Shown: piece after piece, positions 1-9,716 of the stretch
How the letters are laid out: the number at the start of each line of letters is the position of its first letter
Numbering within the stretch: position 1 is the stretch's first letter
Position numbers and translations under genes: made by a program
The notes under the pieces: model-generated
What the model was told of the DNA's origin: nothing
Seen by the model: only the letters and a program-made list of their open reading frames with translations
Databases searched by the model: none
Source: Debaryomyces hansenii CBS767
Lineage: Eukaryota > Ascomycota > Pichiomycetes > Serinales > Debaryomycetaceae
Assembly: GCF_000006445.2 (NCBI RefSeq)
Contig: NC_006044.2
Location: 992,001-1,056,000 of the forward strand
Length of the DNA stretch: 64,000 nucleotides
Direction: 5' to 3'

Positions 1-148
1 AGCTTATCGTTATCATTTGAACAATGAGCCTTGTAGATATGGTATTGTATTCAAATAAAATAATCAGAATAACAATGTTTCGCAGCCAGTTTATATAAAC
101 TCTCAATTAATTCTGACTTCGCATAAAATATACTAAGATATTTCAACA
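1..148 (-). repeat. 3' LTR of element A, truncated by window edge (type a)
   Basis: This is the U3 part of a minus-strand LTR. It ends on the plus strand with ATTTCAACA, the same end as the complete LTR at 2918-3394, and is followed at once by CTTCCCCTT, the complement of a polypurine tract. The middle sequence matches the type-a LTR at 2918-3394, not the type-b LTRs further right. The remainder of the LTR lies outside the window. Confidence 0.9.
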
Positions 149-2949
149 CTTCCCCTTAATCCTAATTCTTGTCATTCCAGCAAGACTTCTCAAGTCCTGG
201 AACTTAATCTTATTTAATCCTTTTGTAAGCATGTCCGCAATTTGTGTATGGGTGCTAATCTGACAAAGTTTAATTTGTTTCTTTATTATATGCTCTCTTA
301 TGAAATGATGGCGTATGTCAATATGCTTAGTGCGCAGGTGAAATACAGGGTGCTCTGCAAGGAGTATACATGAGTTATCATCTTCGTGGATCGAGATGGG
401 TAATTGTAATGGCACACGCATCTCGTCAAACAACATTATGATCCATAGCGCTTCTTTGGTAGCCTCACCCAATGCGAGATATTCAGCTTCAGTGGTCGAC
501 ATTGCCACTGTAGTCTGTTTCTTGCTTTTCCACGAGATTGGAGCTCCTCCATATCTAACAATGTATCCTGTAATTGATTTCCTGTCGCTCTTGTCACTAG
601 CCCAGTCACTATCACAATATATATCCAATGAGCTGTCTCCAGTATAATGGTGGCCGATATCTTGGGTTCCTTTAAGATATCTGAGGACATGTTTGGCACA
701 TTTCATATGCATCTCAGAGGGTTTGGCTAGGTGTCTACTAAGTATCCCAACAGCGTATGCAATATCTGTTCGAACAGTAGTAGATGCAAATAATAGCTTT
801 CCTACTAGAGAGCGGTACCTGGTGGCATCACATTCTTCTGTGTTGTCCTTGTGTAAGTCCTCTCCGGCCAATGTCGGAGTTGTCACCGTGTTTGCATCAG
901 TCATTTCAAAGTCCTGCAAGACCTTTCCAATGTAGTCATAGAGACATATCTTGATACCATTGGTATCCTGTGCAATATTAATTCCTAGAAACTTCTTCGC
1001 AACCCCTAAGTCTTTCATTTTAAACTTCAGTGCGAGCATTTTCTTTACATCTTCAATTTCCTTCATATCCTTTCCTGATATAAGGATATCATCAACATAG
1101 AGGCCAATAATTATGTTCCCTCGAACGTATATGCCTAACTCAGTGTCAATTCGGTTGAACCTATGTTCAGCAAGAAAATCTGAAATTGTAGTATTCCAAC
1201 ATATCGGTGCTTGTTTCAATCCATACAACGATTTGTTCAACTTACAGACTTTCTCTGGTTCATTCTCATTAATAAATCCAACAGGCTGTTTCATATAGAG
1301 TGTTTCCTCAACAGTACCGTTCAAAAATGCGGTATCTACATCCATCTGATGGACAACTCTATTATCAACAGCACTGAATGCTAGAAGTAGCTTCACAGAT
1401 TCATATCTGATCACAGGACTGAAGGTATCCAAGTAATCTTCCCCTGGAACCTGACTGAAGCCCTGTGCTACTAGTCTAGCCTTGTATCTACCATCATCTT
1501 TCTTGGTAAATACCCATCTGTTGCCTATTGCCTTTCTATCCTTAGGCAACAGTACTAAATCCCATGTATTATTTGAGTAGTGAGCACTCATCTCACTATC
1601 CATGGCGATTTTCCATTTTTCAGCTTCGTCACTCAGCATTGCCTGTTTGTATGTTACTGGTACACCATTTTTCTTGGTACTAACAACATAGGCGTGTGAC
1701 ATGAAATAACCAGATCCTCTGACAACAAGCGAGGAGTCTGATTCCCCTATGCAGTGTTTCGTATTTCAGTTTCTTAGAAGGTTCAGTTTCTCCATCCGAC
1801 GATACTTCTGATCTTCTANNNNNNNNNNNNNNNNNNNNNNNNNNNNNNNNNNNNNNNNNNNNNNNNNNNNNNNNNNNNNNNNNNNNNNNNNNNNNNNNNN
1901 NNNNNNNNNNNNNNNNNNCAAGAAGGAAAGACATCATTATGGCTATCAGTAGCAGCTGCACAACCATGAGATACCGAGGCAGAAGACGTTTGGTGACCGG
2001 GTTCAACATAGGCAGCAGTGTGCTGACTAGGTTTGGGGACCAAGTAACTAAGCCCACATACAGCATTGGTGGGAGAGACGCTGGGTTTCTCCTCAGTATA
2101 TGTCACAAAATAATTGGGCTTATTCGTCGGCTTCGGTGGTTGCAGAGACTTGGGTGGTGACAGATTCCAATACTCGTCGTCACTTCGAGAGGGACAGATA
2201 TTCAGTTTGTGGCCAATGCCACCACATTTGAAACAAGTCAACTTAGACTTGATCATAATTCTTCGAGGGTTGCGCTGCAGGACCACAAGAGCCATACTAG
2301 ACTCATCGGACACGGGGGAACTTGTCTCGTGAAGAATCTCAGAGATCCCGTCTTTCAATGCAAGCCAATTAAGACGGGAGGGAACGTATTCGTCAAGACG
2401 AATAATAACGTTCTTAACAGTGCTGTTATTAACACAACTGTGAAAGAAGAGAATCCGCTGGCCTTCATCCAAAGGAAGAAGGTCCAGGTCAGCATCTTCA
2501 AGAAGTTGAATCTTAGCAGCAAGCGATACAGTAGAATCAAAAAGCTGACGGGTTAACGTGGAATGAAGCTCTAAATGCTGCTTAACAGAAATAGTTCCAA
2601 AGTCGCGGAATAGAGCATGCCATAAATTAAGTCCACGTAAACCACGTTTAGTACAGTACGTCGCATAAACAGCCGACGTAATGCACTTTTTCAAAAGCTT
2701 GTCAAGGATCAGATCAAACTTAAGTCTAATCACATTCCGTTCAGTGTCAGTAAACTCACTAACACCAGGAATATCCACATTACTTAGATACAGATCTAAG
2801 TGGCAGTCAAGGTCCAGCAGTCTGGACTTTACCATAGCAGCCCAAAGTTTGTAGTTATCAATACCACGGAGCTTATCCTGCTCCGTAACATCAAAGTCCA
2901 AAAAGTGGCTCATAACCTGTTGAAGTAAATTCTCGAAAGTAGCATACAT
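143..2949 (-). pseudogene. Gag-Pol of element A, interrupted by sequence gap
   Basis: The 3' part (143-1702) encodes 519 residues of reverse transcriptase and RNase H with LYVDDILISG and the TEAEY RNase H motif. It differs from element B mainly by an Arg where B has Ile (NRWVF against NIWVF). The 5' part (up to 2949) encodes Gag with the CX2CX4HX4C knuckle. Integrase and protease fall in the N gap. One extra base near 1745 (ATTCCCCTATG against ATTCAGTATG in B) and one near 1927 (GGAAAGAC against GGAAGAC) break the frame on both sides of the gap. They may be read errors at contig ends rather than mutations. The stop codon TGA lies in the first bases of the 3' LTR. Confidence 0.8.
1819..1918. 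other. assembly gap of 100 Ns
   Basis: A run of exactly 100 N inside element A. By alignment to element B, the flanks correspond to about 6475 and about 8260 of B, so about 1.8 kb of integrase and protease coding is missing and the N length is a placeholder. This is a typical result of collapsed repeats. Confidence 0.98.
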
Positions 2950-3394
2950 TATCAGGTCAGTATCAGGTTAGGTAATCAGTCAGTCAGTTAATCAGTTAGT
3001 CAGTGTCAATTATAATATATAATTTACTTAATCTCTATATAGATTCTGTATTTCAGGAGGTCCAGAGACCTCTTTATATAGTCCAGTATTTCCACAAGAA
3101 TAGGAGTACGCTTCCCGTTGTTTCCAGGTAAACGGCCAATGGGAAGGCAGATTCATTAGATCTACGAGGCTTGTTATCTGTATTTATCATTCAAGATAAG
3201 GAGCTATCCAATGATAACTCATTATACACTTGAACAATTACAGATAAGCTTATCGTTATCATTTGAACAATGAGCCTTGTAGATATGGTATTGTATTCAA
3301 ATAAAATAATCAGAATAACAATGTTTCGCAGCCAGTTTATATAAACTCTCAATTAATTCTGACTTCGCATAAAATATACTAAGATATTTCAACA
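2918..3394 (-). repeat. 5' LTR of element A (type a, 477 bp)
   Basis: On the plus strand it starts TGTTGAAG and ends ATTTCAACA, giving short inverted termini. It adjoins the primer binding site at 2907-2917. In the sense direction it carries a TATATAAAG TATA box (plus strand CTTTATATAG) and, in U5, a run of ACTGA-type repeats. The Gag start codon (2947-2949) lies inside it. Its U3 middle contains GATAAGCTTATC and differs completely from the type-b LTRs, while R, U5 and the outer U3 end are nearly the same. Confidence 0.93.
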
Positions 3395-3461
3395 GCAGCC
3401 GCTTTACATGATTTCTCAATTTATTCTGACTTCGCATAAAATATACTAATATATTTCAACA
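3395..3461 (-). repeat. 67-bp fragment of a type-b LTR
   Basis: This sequence equals the last 67 bp (U3 start) of the type-b LTRs at 4350-4806 and 9260-9716, ending ATATTTCAACA. It abuts the end of the LTR at 2918-3394, as expected if element A inserted into an older type-b LTR and left this part on the right. The other half would lie left of element A, outside the window. Confidence 0.85.
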
Positions 3462-4349
3462 GTTTTAAATGTGGTGGCATTGGCCACAAGTCCAACGTGT
3501 GTCCCTCTGTTGATGATGTTGATTACAGGAAACTGAAACCTCCTCCTAATCATATTACTGCTGATGATGAATATCAATCGCTGCCCCCTCGTCCGGTTCG
3601 TGGGAAGCTTTGGGTTGCTTCCACTTCCACTTCCACGTTTTCTGATGGCTTCTATCTTGATTCGGGTGCTACTCTTCATGTTACGCACCAGAAGGAGCTA
3701 TTACATGATTTCTCTGCTATCTCTGGATCTGTTACTGGTCTTGCTTCGGACACATCGTTTGAAATTATTGGTAAAGGAGACCTTCATTTCCTGTTGCCGG
3801 ATGGTTCCCCTCTTACTCTTAGTGATGTGCACTATGTTCCAACTTGTGATCGAAACCTTATTTCGGTTTCCAAAGCGACTCGTCGTGGCGCGCTGTTCTG
3901 TTTTCTGTCCAATTCAGTTCATGAATCTCGCTTAGGTCTTAAAGTTGGCACCCTTATTGGTCCTGAGAATGATCAACTTTATAAGTTTCTTTTGCCGCCT
4001 AAAGCCGATCCCACGACGTCGGGTCGTATTTTGAATGCTACTTTCAATTCACATTCTCGTCTCGGACATCCTAGTGCTACTGTTGAAAATAGGCTTGGAA
4101 AACACTATGCAACCTATGCTGAGGCTGCGAATTCCAAATCTGCTCAATCTAAAGATATCTGTGAAGCGTGTGCTCGTGGAAAAGCTACGCGGTCTCTTCC
4201 TAAGAAATCAACTTCTGACAGTATCACTGTTCAGGCTCCATTAGAACTTGTGCATTCTGACGTATGTGGACCCTTTTCTCAACCCAGTTTGACCGATGAT
4301 CGGTATTTTGTGGTTATTGTTGATGATTATACTCATTATATGACAGTGT
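3462..4349 (+). pseudogene. Element E: internal fragment of a Ty5-like element (gag knuckle to integrase)
   Basis: Plus-strand, open frame of about 295 codons cut at both ends by LTR sequence. It starts inside the Gag zinc knuckle (KCGGIGHKSNVC), continues through the protease motif DSGATLHVT, the integrase HHCC zinc region (H..H near SHSRLGHPS, then CEACARGK) and the first catalytic Asp (HSDVCGPF), and stops at HYMTV where the next LTR begins. It belongs to the same diverged subfamily as element D, not to A/B/C. It has no own LTR, PBS or polypurine tract and lies in opposite orientation to its neighbours. Confidence 0.85.
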
Positions 4350-4806
4350 TGTTGAAGTAAATTCTCGAAAGTAGCATACATTATCAGGTCAGTATCAGGT
4401 TAGGTAATCAGTCAGTCAGTTAATCAGTTAGTCAGTGTCAATTATAATATATAATTTACTTAATCTCTATATAAATTCTGTATTCAAGGAGGTCCAAAGA
4501 CCTCTTTATATAGTCCAATATTTCCACAAGAATAGGAGTACGCTTCCCGTTGTTTCCAGGTAAACAGCGAATGGGAAGGCAGATATATGGAAACCGAAAG
4601 GCATTTTATCAGTGCCTTTCTTCCAAGAAAAACTACTATCCAATGATAGCTTCAACAATCATAAGGCGGGCGTAATCTTTATGGTATAACAATAGAAAGC
4701 CAAACGGCATTCTGGTTCTATTGAGATATAAAAGAATTTGCAGCCGCTTTACATGATTTCTCAATTTATTCTGACTTCGCATAAAATATACTAATATATT
4801 TCAACA
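4350..4806 (-). repeat. 3' LTR of element B (type b, 457 bp)
   Basis: Begins TGTTGAAG and ends ATATTTCAACA on the plus strand. It differs from the LTR at 9260-9716 at only two positions that I can see (TTTCCACAAG against TTTGCACAAG, and AACTACTATCC against AACTGCTATCC), which indicates a young element. A sense TATA box TATATAAAG is present. Confidence 0.93.
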
Positions 4807-7800
4807 CTTCCCCTTAATCCTAATTCTTGTCATTCCAGCAAGACTTCTCAAGTCCTGGAACTTAATCTTATTTAATCCTTTTGTAAGCATGTCCGCAATT
4901 TGTGTATGGGTGCTAATCTGACAAAGTTTAATTTGTTTCTTTATTATATGCTCTCTTATGAAATGATGGCGTATGTCAATATGCTTAGTGCGCAGGTGAA
5001 ATACAGGGTGCTCTGCAAGGAGTATACATGAGTTATCATCTTCGTGGATCGAAATGGGTAATTGTAATGGCACACGCATCTCGTCAAACAACATTATGAT
5101 CCATAGCGCTTCTTTGGTAGCCTCACCCAATGCAAGATACTCAGCTTCAGTGGTCGACATTGCCACTGTAGTCTGTTTCTTGCTTTTCCACGAGATTGGA
5201 GCTCCTCCATATCTAACAATGTATCCTGTAATTGATTTCCTGTCGCTCTTGTCACTAGCCCAGTCACTATCACAATATATATCCAATGAGCTGTCTCCAG
5301 TATAATGGTGGCCGATATCTTGGGTTCCTTTAAGATATCTGAGGACATGTTTGGCACATTTCATATGCATCTCAGAGGGTTTGGCTAGGTGTCTACTAAG
5401 TATCCCAACAGCGTATGCAATATCTGTTCGAACAGTAGTAGATGCAAATAATAGCTTTCCTACTAGAGAGCGGTACCTGGTGGCATCACATTCTTCTGTG
5501 TTGTCCTTGTGTAAGTCCTCTCCGGCCAATGTCGGAGTTGTCACCGTGTTTGCATCAGTCATTTCAAAGTCCTGCAAGACCTTTCCAATGTAGTCATAGA
5601 GACATATCTTGATACCATTGGTATCCTGTGCAATATTAATTCCTAGAAACTTCTTCGCAACCCCTAAGTCTTTCATTTTAAACTTCAGTGCGAGCATTTT
5701 CTTTACATCTTCAATTTCCTTCATATCCTTTCCTGATATAAGGATATCATCAACATAGAGGCCAATAATTATGTTCCCTCGAACGTATATGCCTAACTCA
5801 GTGTCAATTCGGTTGAACCTATGTTCAGCAAGAAAATCTGAAATTGTAGTATTCCAACATATCGGTGCTTGTTTCAATCCATACAACGATTTGTTCAACT
5901 TACAGACTTTCTCTGGTTCATTCTCATTAATAAATCCAACAGGCTGTTTCATATAGAGTGTTTCCTCAACAGTACCGTTCAAAAATGCGGTATCTACATC
6001 CATCTGATGGACAACTCTATTATCAACAGCACTGAATGCTAGAAGTAGCTTCACAGATTCATATCTGATCACAGGACTGAAGGTATCCAAGTAATCTTCC
6101 CCTGGAACCTGACTGAAGCCCTGTGCTACTAGTCTAGCCTTGTATCTACCATCATCTTTCTTGGTAAATACCCATATGTTGCCTATTGCCTTTCTATCCT
6201 TAGGCAACAGTACTAAATCCCATGTATTATTTGAGTAGTGAGCACTCATCTCACTATCCATGGCGATTTTCCATTTTTCAGCTTCGTCACTCAGCATTGC
6301 CTGTTTGTATGTTACTGGTACACCATTTTTCTTGGTACTAACAACATAGGCGTGTGACATGAAATAACCAGATCCTCTGACAACAAGCGAGGAGTCTGAT
6401 TCAGTATGCAGTGTTTCGTATTTCAGTTTCTTAGAAGGTTCAGTTTCTCCATCCGACGATACTTCTGATCTTCTACGCAGTCTATCAGGCATAGTAATAG
6501 CTCTTCTTCTCCTCACAGGTTCATCAACATAATCCTCATCATCAGACTTATCAAAGTTATCGTGATGACGTTCATAGAAAGAAGTAGCATAATCTTCCCC
6601 TGGAACCGAAGCTTCTGAGTCAGAAATGTACTCGATACGAGGACGAGACACCTCTTGCGTTACGAGAGGGGACAACGGTTCAACCACTCTAGGAGTGGTG
6701 GTAATACCAGGAGAGGACGACAGCGAACCACGAGAAGGTGGGCCCACGATATCCTTAGATGGCCCATCGACAGGAGACGCAAGATCCTGAGGGACCATAG
6801 AATCATGGGACGAAAAATCAGATTCAATATCAGACATGTCGACATCCAGCACAGGTGGCGACATAAGAGTACCGGGGAGCTCAGCAGTAGCTCGAATCCC
6901 GGGAATGGATGAAAAAGAAGACAGCGACGACGACAGCGAGCCTATAGAGGCAATATCCCGGGGAATGTTAGTCATAGTTTGAAACGGAAACACAAATTCG
7001 TCAAACTTCACATTATTACTAACAGCAACTTTGCCAGAGTCGAGATCGAAAATACGATATGCATGTTGTGATTGGGCATAGCCAAGCATAACACCTCGAA
7101 TAGACCGAGGAGATAACCTCGACGATCTCAATTGTTGTGGAATAAGAGCATACGCCATGCATCCAAATGGGCGCAAATGGTCCCACTGGGCATGACTCTT
7201 ATACCACCGTTGATAGGGATATTGCTTATCAATAGCAGTCGACGGTAATCTATTAAGAAGATAAGTAGCACACGCTACAGCTTCGGCCCAAAAACACAGG
7301 GGCGTGGATGCATGAAACATCATGGCACGACATTTTTCATTGATCGTACGAATGGCTCGTTCACTGACGCCATTCTGATGACTATTGTACGCAACAGTGG
7401 TTTGGTGAGTGATCCCTTGAGCTTTAAGAAATTGCTGCAATTGGGACGACATATACTCACCACCATTATCGGTGCGAAAAGTAACCGGCTTGTAGCCACC
7501 ACGATTATGAAAGAATCGTTCAGACTGAAGAAAATATGAGCGCGCACACTCATATACATCAGATTTTTGTTTAACAGGATACACTGCCATATAGTGAGTG
7601 TAATCATCAACAAAGACAACATAATATGAGTCTTTGGTTAAACTCGGCTGGGAAAACGGTCCACAGACATCAGAGTGGACAAGCTCCAACGGAGTCTTCA
7701 CAGTGCGACCGGAAGTGGTCGACGTTTTAGGGAGAGCGTGCGTAGCCTTCGCACGAATACACGACTCACAAAGGGAATCCTTCGATTCCGACTTCAAAGC

Positions 7801-9291
7801 AGCAGCATACGAAGGACATAAGGTGCCAATGCGTTGCGCAACCTTACGACTTGGATGACCAAGACGAGAATGGGCATCCATTGTAGCAGTAAACGCAGTG
7901 CCAGCTGATACATTATGAGCAGGCAAGCATGGGAGTGAAAATTGATAAAGATCATCCTTCGTAAGAGCAGCAACCTGAAGGCCTAAACGAAGGTCAACGA
8001 TACCATTGGGTAGAAGGTGGAATGTTGAACCTCCTTTAGATGCACGGCTAACCGAGATTAAATTACGACCGCAGGAAGGAACATACTGTACATCCTCAAC
8101 GGGGAGTATGGAACCATCAGGTAACGTAAATTTCAATGTTCCAGTACCAAGGATCTTGAACGTGGTAGCAGGGTCAAGTCCAGCAATTGTACCAGAGTTA
8201 TCAGGATTAAAATCATGGAGTAAGTCCTTCTGATGCGTAATATGAACAGACGCACCAGTATCAAGAAGGAAGACATCACTATGGCTATCAGTAGCAGCTG
8301 CACAACCATGAGATACCGAGGCAGAAGACGTCTGGTGACCGGTGTCAACATAGGCAGCAGTGTGCTGACTAGGTTTGGGGACCAAGTAACTAAGCCCACA
8401 TACAGCATTGGTGGGAGAGACGCTTGGTTTCTCCTCAGTATATGTCACAAAATAATTGGGCTTATTCGTCGGCTTCGGTGGTTGCAGAGGCTTGGGTGGT
8501 GGCAGATTCCAATACTCGTCGTCACTTCGAGAGGGACAGACATTCAGTTTGTGGCCAATGCCACCACATTTGAAACAAGTCAACTTAGACTTGATCATAA
8601 TTCTTCGAGGGTTTCGCTGCAGGACCACAAGAGCCATACTAGACTCATCGGACACGGGGGAACTTGTCTCGTGAAGAATCTCAGAGATCCCGTCTTTCAA
8701 TGCAAGCCAATTAAGACGGGAGGGAACGTATTCGTCAAGACGAATAATAACGTTCTTAACAGTGCTGTTATTAACACAACTGTGAAAGAAGAGAATCCGC
8801 TGGCCTTCATCCAAAGGAAGAAGGTCCAGGTCAGCATCTTCAAGAAGTTGAATCTTAGCAGCAAGCGATACAGTAGAATCAAAAAGCTGACGGGTTAACG
8901 TGGAATGAAGCTCTAAATGCTGCTTAACAGAAATAGTTCCAAAGTCGCGGAATAGAGCATGCCATAAATTAAGTCCACGTAAACCACGTTTAGTACAGTA
9001 CGTCGCATAAACAGCAGACGTAATGCACTTTTTCAAAAGCTTGTCAAGGATCAGATCAAACTTAAGTCTAATCACATTCCGTTCAGTGTCAGTAAACTCA
9101 CTAACACCAGGAATATCCACATTACTTAGATACAGATCTAAGTGGCAGTCAAGGTCCAGCAGTCTGGACTTTACCATAGCAGCCCAAAGTTTGTAGTTAT
9201 CAATACCACGGAGCTTATCCTGCTCCGTAACATCAAAGTCCAAAAAGTGGCTCATAACCTGTTGAAGTAAATTCTCGAAAGTAGCATACAT
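4801..9291 (-). CDS. Gag-Pol polyprotein of Ty5-like element B
   Basis: 1496 codons in a single frame, as in Ty5, so no frameshift separates Gag and Pol. Domains in order: Gag (1-235); zinc knuckle C239-C242-H247-C252; aspartic protease DTG 344-346; integrase zinc site H474/H479/C508/C511; integrase catalytic D541-D608-E644 (DD35E); a Ser/Pro-rich, acidic linker of about 200 residues (770-970); reverse transcriptase with LYGLKQAP (1136-1143) and YVDD (1179-1182); RNase H with CDSDW (1340-1344) and TEAEY (1381-1385). The first ten codons lie inside the 5' LTR and the last codon and stop (TGT TGA) are the first six bases of the 3' LTR. Residue 1039 is Ile where A and D have Arg (N-R-W-V-F), which may weaken RT. 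All domains are otherwise present, so it looks close to active. Confidence 0.95.
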   Translation of the reverse strand: MYATFENLLQQVMSHFLDFDVTEQDKLRGIDNYKLWAAMVKSRLLDLDCHLDLYLSNVDIPGVSEFTDTERNVIRLKFDLILDKLLKKCITSAVYATYCTKRGLRGLNLWHALFRDFGTISVKQHLELHSTLTRQLFDSTVSLAAKIQLLEDADLDLLPLDEGQRILFFHSCVNNSTVKNVIIRLDEYVPSRLNWLALKDGISEILHETSSPVSDESSMALVVLQRNPRRIMIKSKLTCFKCGGIGHKLNVCPSRSDDEYWNLPPPKPLQPPKPTNKPNYFVTYTEEKPSVSPTNAVCGLSYLVPKPSQHTAAYVDTGHQTSSASVSHGCAAATDSHSDVFLLDTGASVHITHQKDLLHDFNPDNSGTIAGLDPATTFKILGTGTLKFTLPDGSILPVEDVQYVPSCGRNLISVSRASKGGSTFHLLPNGIVDLRLGLQVAALTKDDLYQFSLPCLPAHNVSAGTAFTATMDAHSRLGHPSRKVAQRIGTLCPSYAAALKSESKDSLCESCIRAKATHALPKTSTTSGRTVKTPLELVHSDVCGPFSQPSLTKDSYYVVFVDDYTHYMAVYPVKQKSDVYECARSYFLQSERFFHNRGGYKPVTFRTDNGGEYMSSQLQQFLKAQGITHQTTVAYNSHQNGVSERAIRTINEKCRAMMFHASTPLCFWAEAVACATYLLNRLPSTAIDKQYPYQRWYKSHAQWDHLRPFGCMAYALIPQQLRSSRLSPRSIRGVMLGYAQSQHAYRIFDLDSGKVAVSNNVKFDEFVFPFQTMTNIPRDIASIGSLSSSLSSFSSIPGIRATAELPGTLMSPPVLDVDMSDIESDFSSHDSMVPQDLASPVDGPSKDIVGPPSRGSLSSSPGITTTPRVVEPLSPLVTQEVSRPRIEYISDSEASVPGEDYATSFYERHHDNFDKSDDEDYVDEPVRRRRAITMPDRLRRRSEVSSDGETEPSKKLKYETLHTESDSSLVVRGSGYFMSHAYVVSTKKNGVPVTYKQAMLSDEAEKWKIAMDSEMSAHYSNNTWDLVLLPKDRKAIGNIWVFTKKDDGRYKARLVAQGFSQVPGEDYLDTFSPVIRYESVKLLLAFSAVDNRVVHQMDVDTAFLNGTVEETLYMKQPVGFINENEPEKVCKLNKSLYGLKQAPICWNTTISDFLAEHRFNRIDTELGIYVRGNIIIGLYVDDILISGKDMKEIEDVKKMLALKFKMKDLGVAKKFLGINIAQDTNGIKICLYDYIGKVLQDFEMTDANTVTTPTLAGEDLHKDNTEECDATRYRSLVGKLLFASTTVRTDIAYAVGILSRHLAKPSEMHMKCAKHVLRYLKGTQDIGHHYTGDSSLDIYCDSDWASDKSDRKSITGYIVRYGGAPISWKSKKQTTVAMSTTEAEYLALGEATKEALWIIMLFDEMRVPLQLPISIHEDDNSCILLAEHPVFHLRTKHIDIRHHFIREHIIKKQIKLCQISTHTQIADMLTKGLNKIKFQDLRSLAGMTRIRIKGKC
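4807..4815 (-). other. polypurine tract of element B
   Basis: AAGGGGAAG on the minus strand lies directly next to the LTR start TGTTGAAATA. This position is where plus-strand DNA synthesis of LTR elements is primed. The same sequence stands at 149-157 in element A. Elements C, D and E lack it. Confidence 0.85.
9249..9259 (-). other. primer binding site of element B (initiator tRNA-Met anticodon loop)
   Basis: GGTTATGAGCC on the minus strand follows the LTR end CAACA without spacer. It is the complement of GGCTCATAACC, the anticodon stem-loop of yeast initiator tRNA-Met (anticodon CAT). Identical copies occur at 2907-2917 (A) and 10645-10655 (C). Priming from the middle of the tRNA is a feature known for copia and Ty5. 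Confidence 0.85.
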
Positions 9292-9716
9292 TATCAGGTC
9301 AGTATCAGGTTAGGTAATCAGTCAGTCAGTTAATCAGTTAGTCAGTGTCAATTATAATATATAATTTACTTAATCTCTATATAAATTCTGTATTCAAGGA
9401 GGTCCAAAGACCTCTTTATATAGTCCAATATTTGCACAAGAATAGGAGTACGCTTCCCGTTGTTTCCAGGTAAACAGCGAATGGGAAGGCAGATATATGG
9501 AAACCGAAAGGCATTTTATCAGTGCCTTTCTTCCAAGAAAAACTGCTATCCAATGATAGCTTCAACAATCATAAGGCGGGCGTAATCTTTATGGTATAAC
9601 AATAGAAAGCCAAACGGCATTCTGGTTCTATTGAGATATAAAAGAATTTGCAGCCGCTTTACATGATTTCTCAATTTATTCTGACTTCGCATAAAATATA
9701 CTAATATATTTCAACA
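9260..9716 (-). repeat. 5' LTR of element B, also 3'-side LTR of fragment C (type b, 457 bp)
   Basis: Starts TGTTGAAG and ends ATATTTCAACA on the plus strand. The Gag start (9289-9291) is inside. It shares two variant bases with the LTR at 10656-11112 against the one at 4350-4806, so B's two LTRs are not each other's only closest relatives, suggesting exchange between neighbours. Confidence 0.92.

Larger units (their letters stand above)
1..3394 (-). mobile_element. Ty5-like LTR retrotransposon, element A (contains assembly gap)
   Basis: Minus-strand Ty1/copia-class element. Order on the plus strand is LTR (1-148, cut by the window), polypurine tract (149-157), RNase H and RT coding (143-1818), 100 Ns, gag coding (1919-2949), primer binding site (2907-2917) and 5' LTR (2918-3394). 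The visible coding is almost identical to element B, yet the LTRs are the other U3 type. Compared with element B about 1.8 kb is hidden behind the 100 Ns, so the true element should be roughly as long as B. Confidence 0.9.
4350..9716 (-). mobile_element. Complete Ty5-like LTR retrotransposon, element B
   Basis: 5367 bp, minus strand, with two 457-bp LTRs, a polypurine tract AAGGGGAAG directly before the 3' LTR, and a primer binding site GGTTATGAGCC directly after the 5' LTR. That primer site is complementary to the anticodon stem-loop of initiator tRNA-Met, the half-tRNA priming known for copia and Ty5. It encodes one uninterrupted Gag-Pol frame. The 5-bp flanks (AGTGT left, CAACC right) do not match, so there is no simple target-site duplication, and the LTRs appear shared with neighbouring fragments. 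Confidence 0.93.

Noticed and set aside
8233..8898. 221-codon plus-strand frame opposite gag of element B (similar ones at 2209 and 9722)
   Set aside because: Antisense shadow that recurs in each gag copy because the copies are nearly identical.
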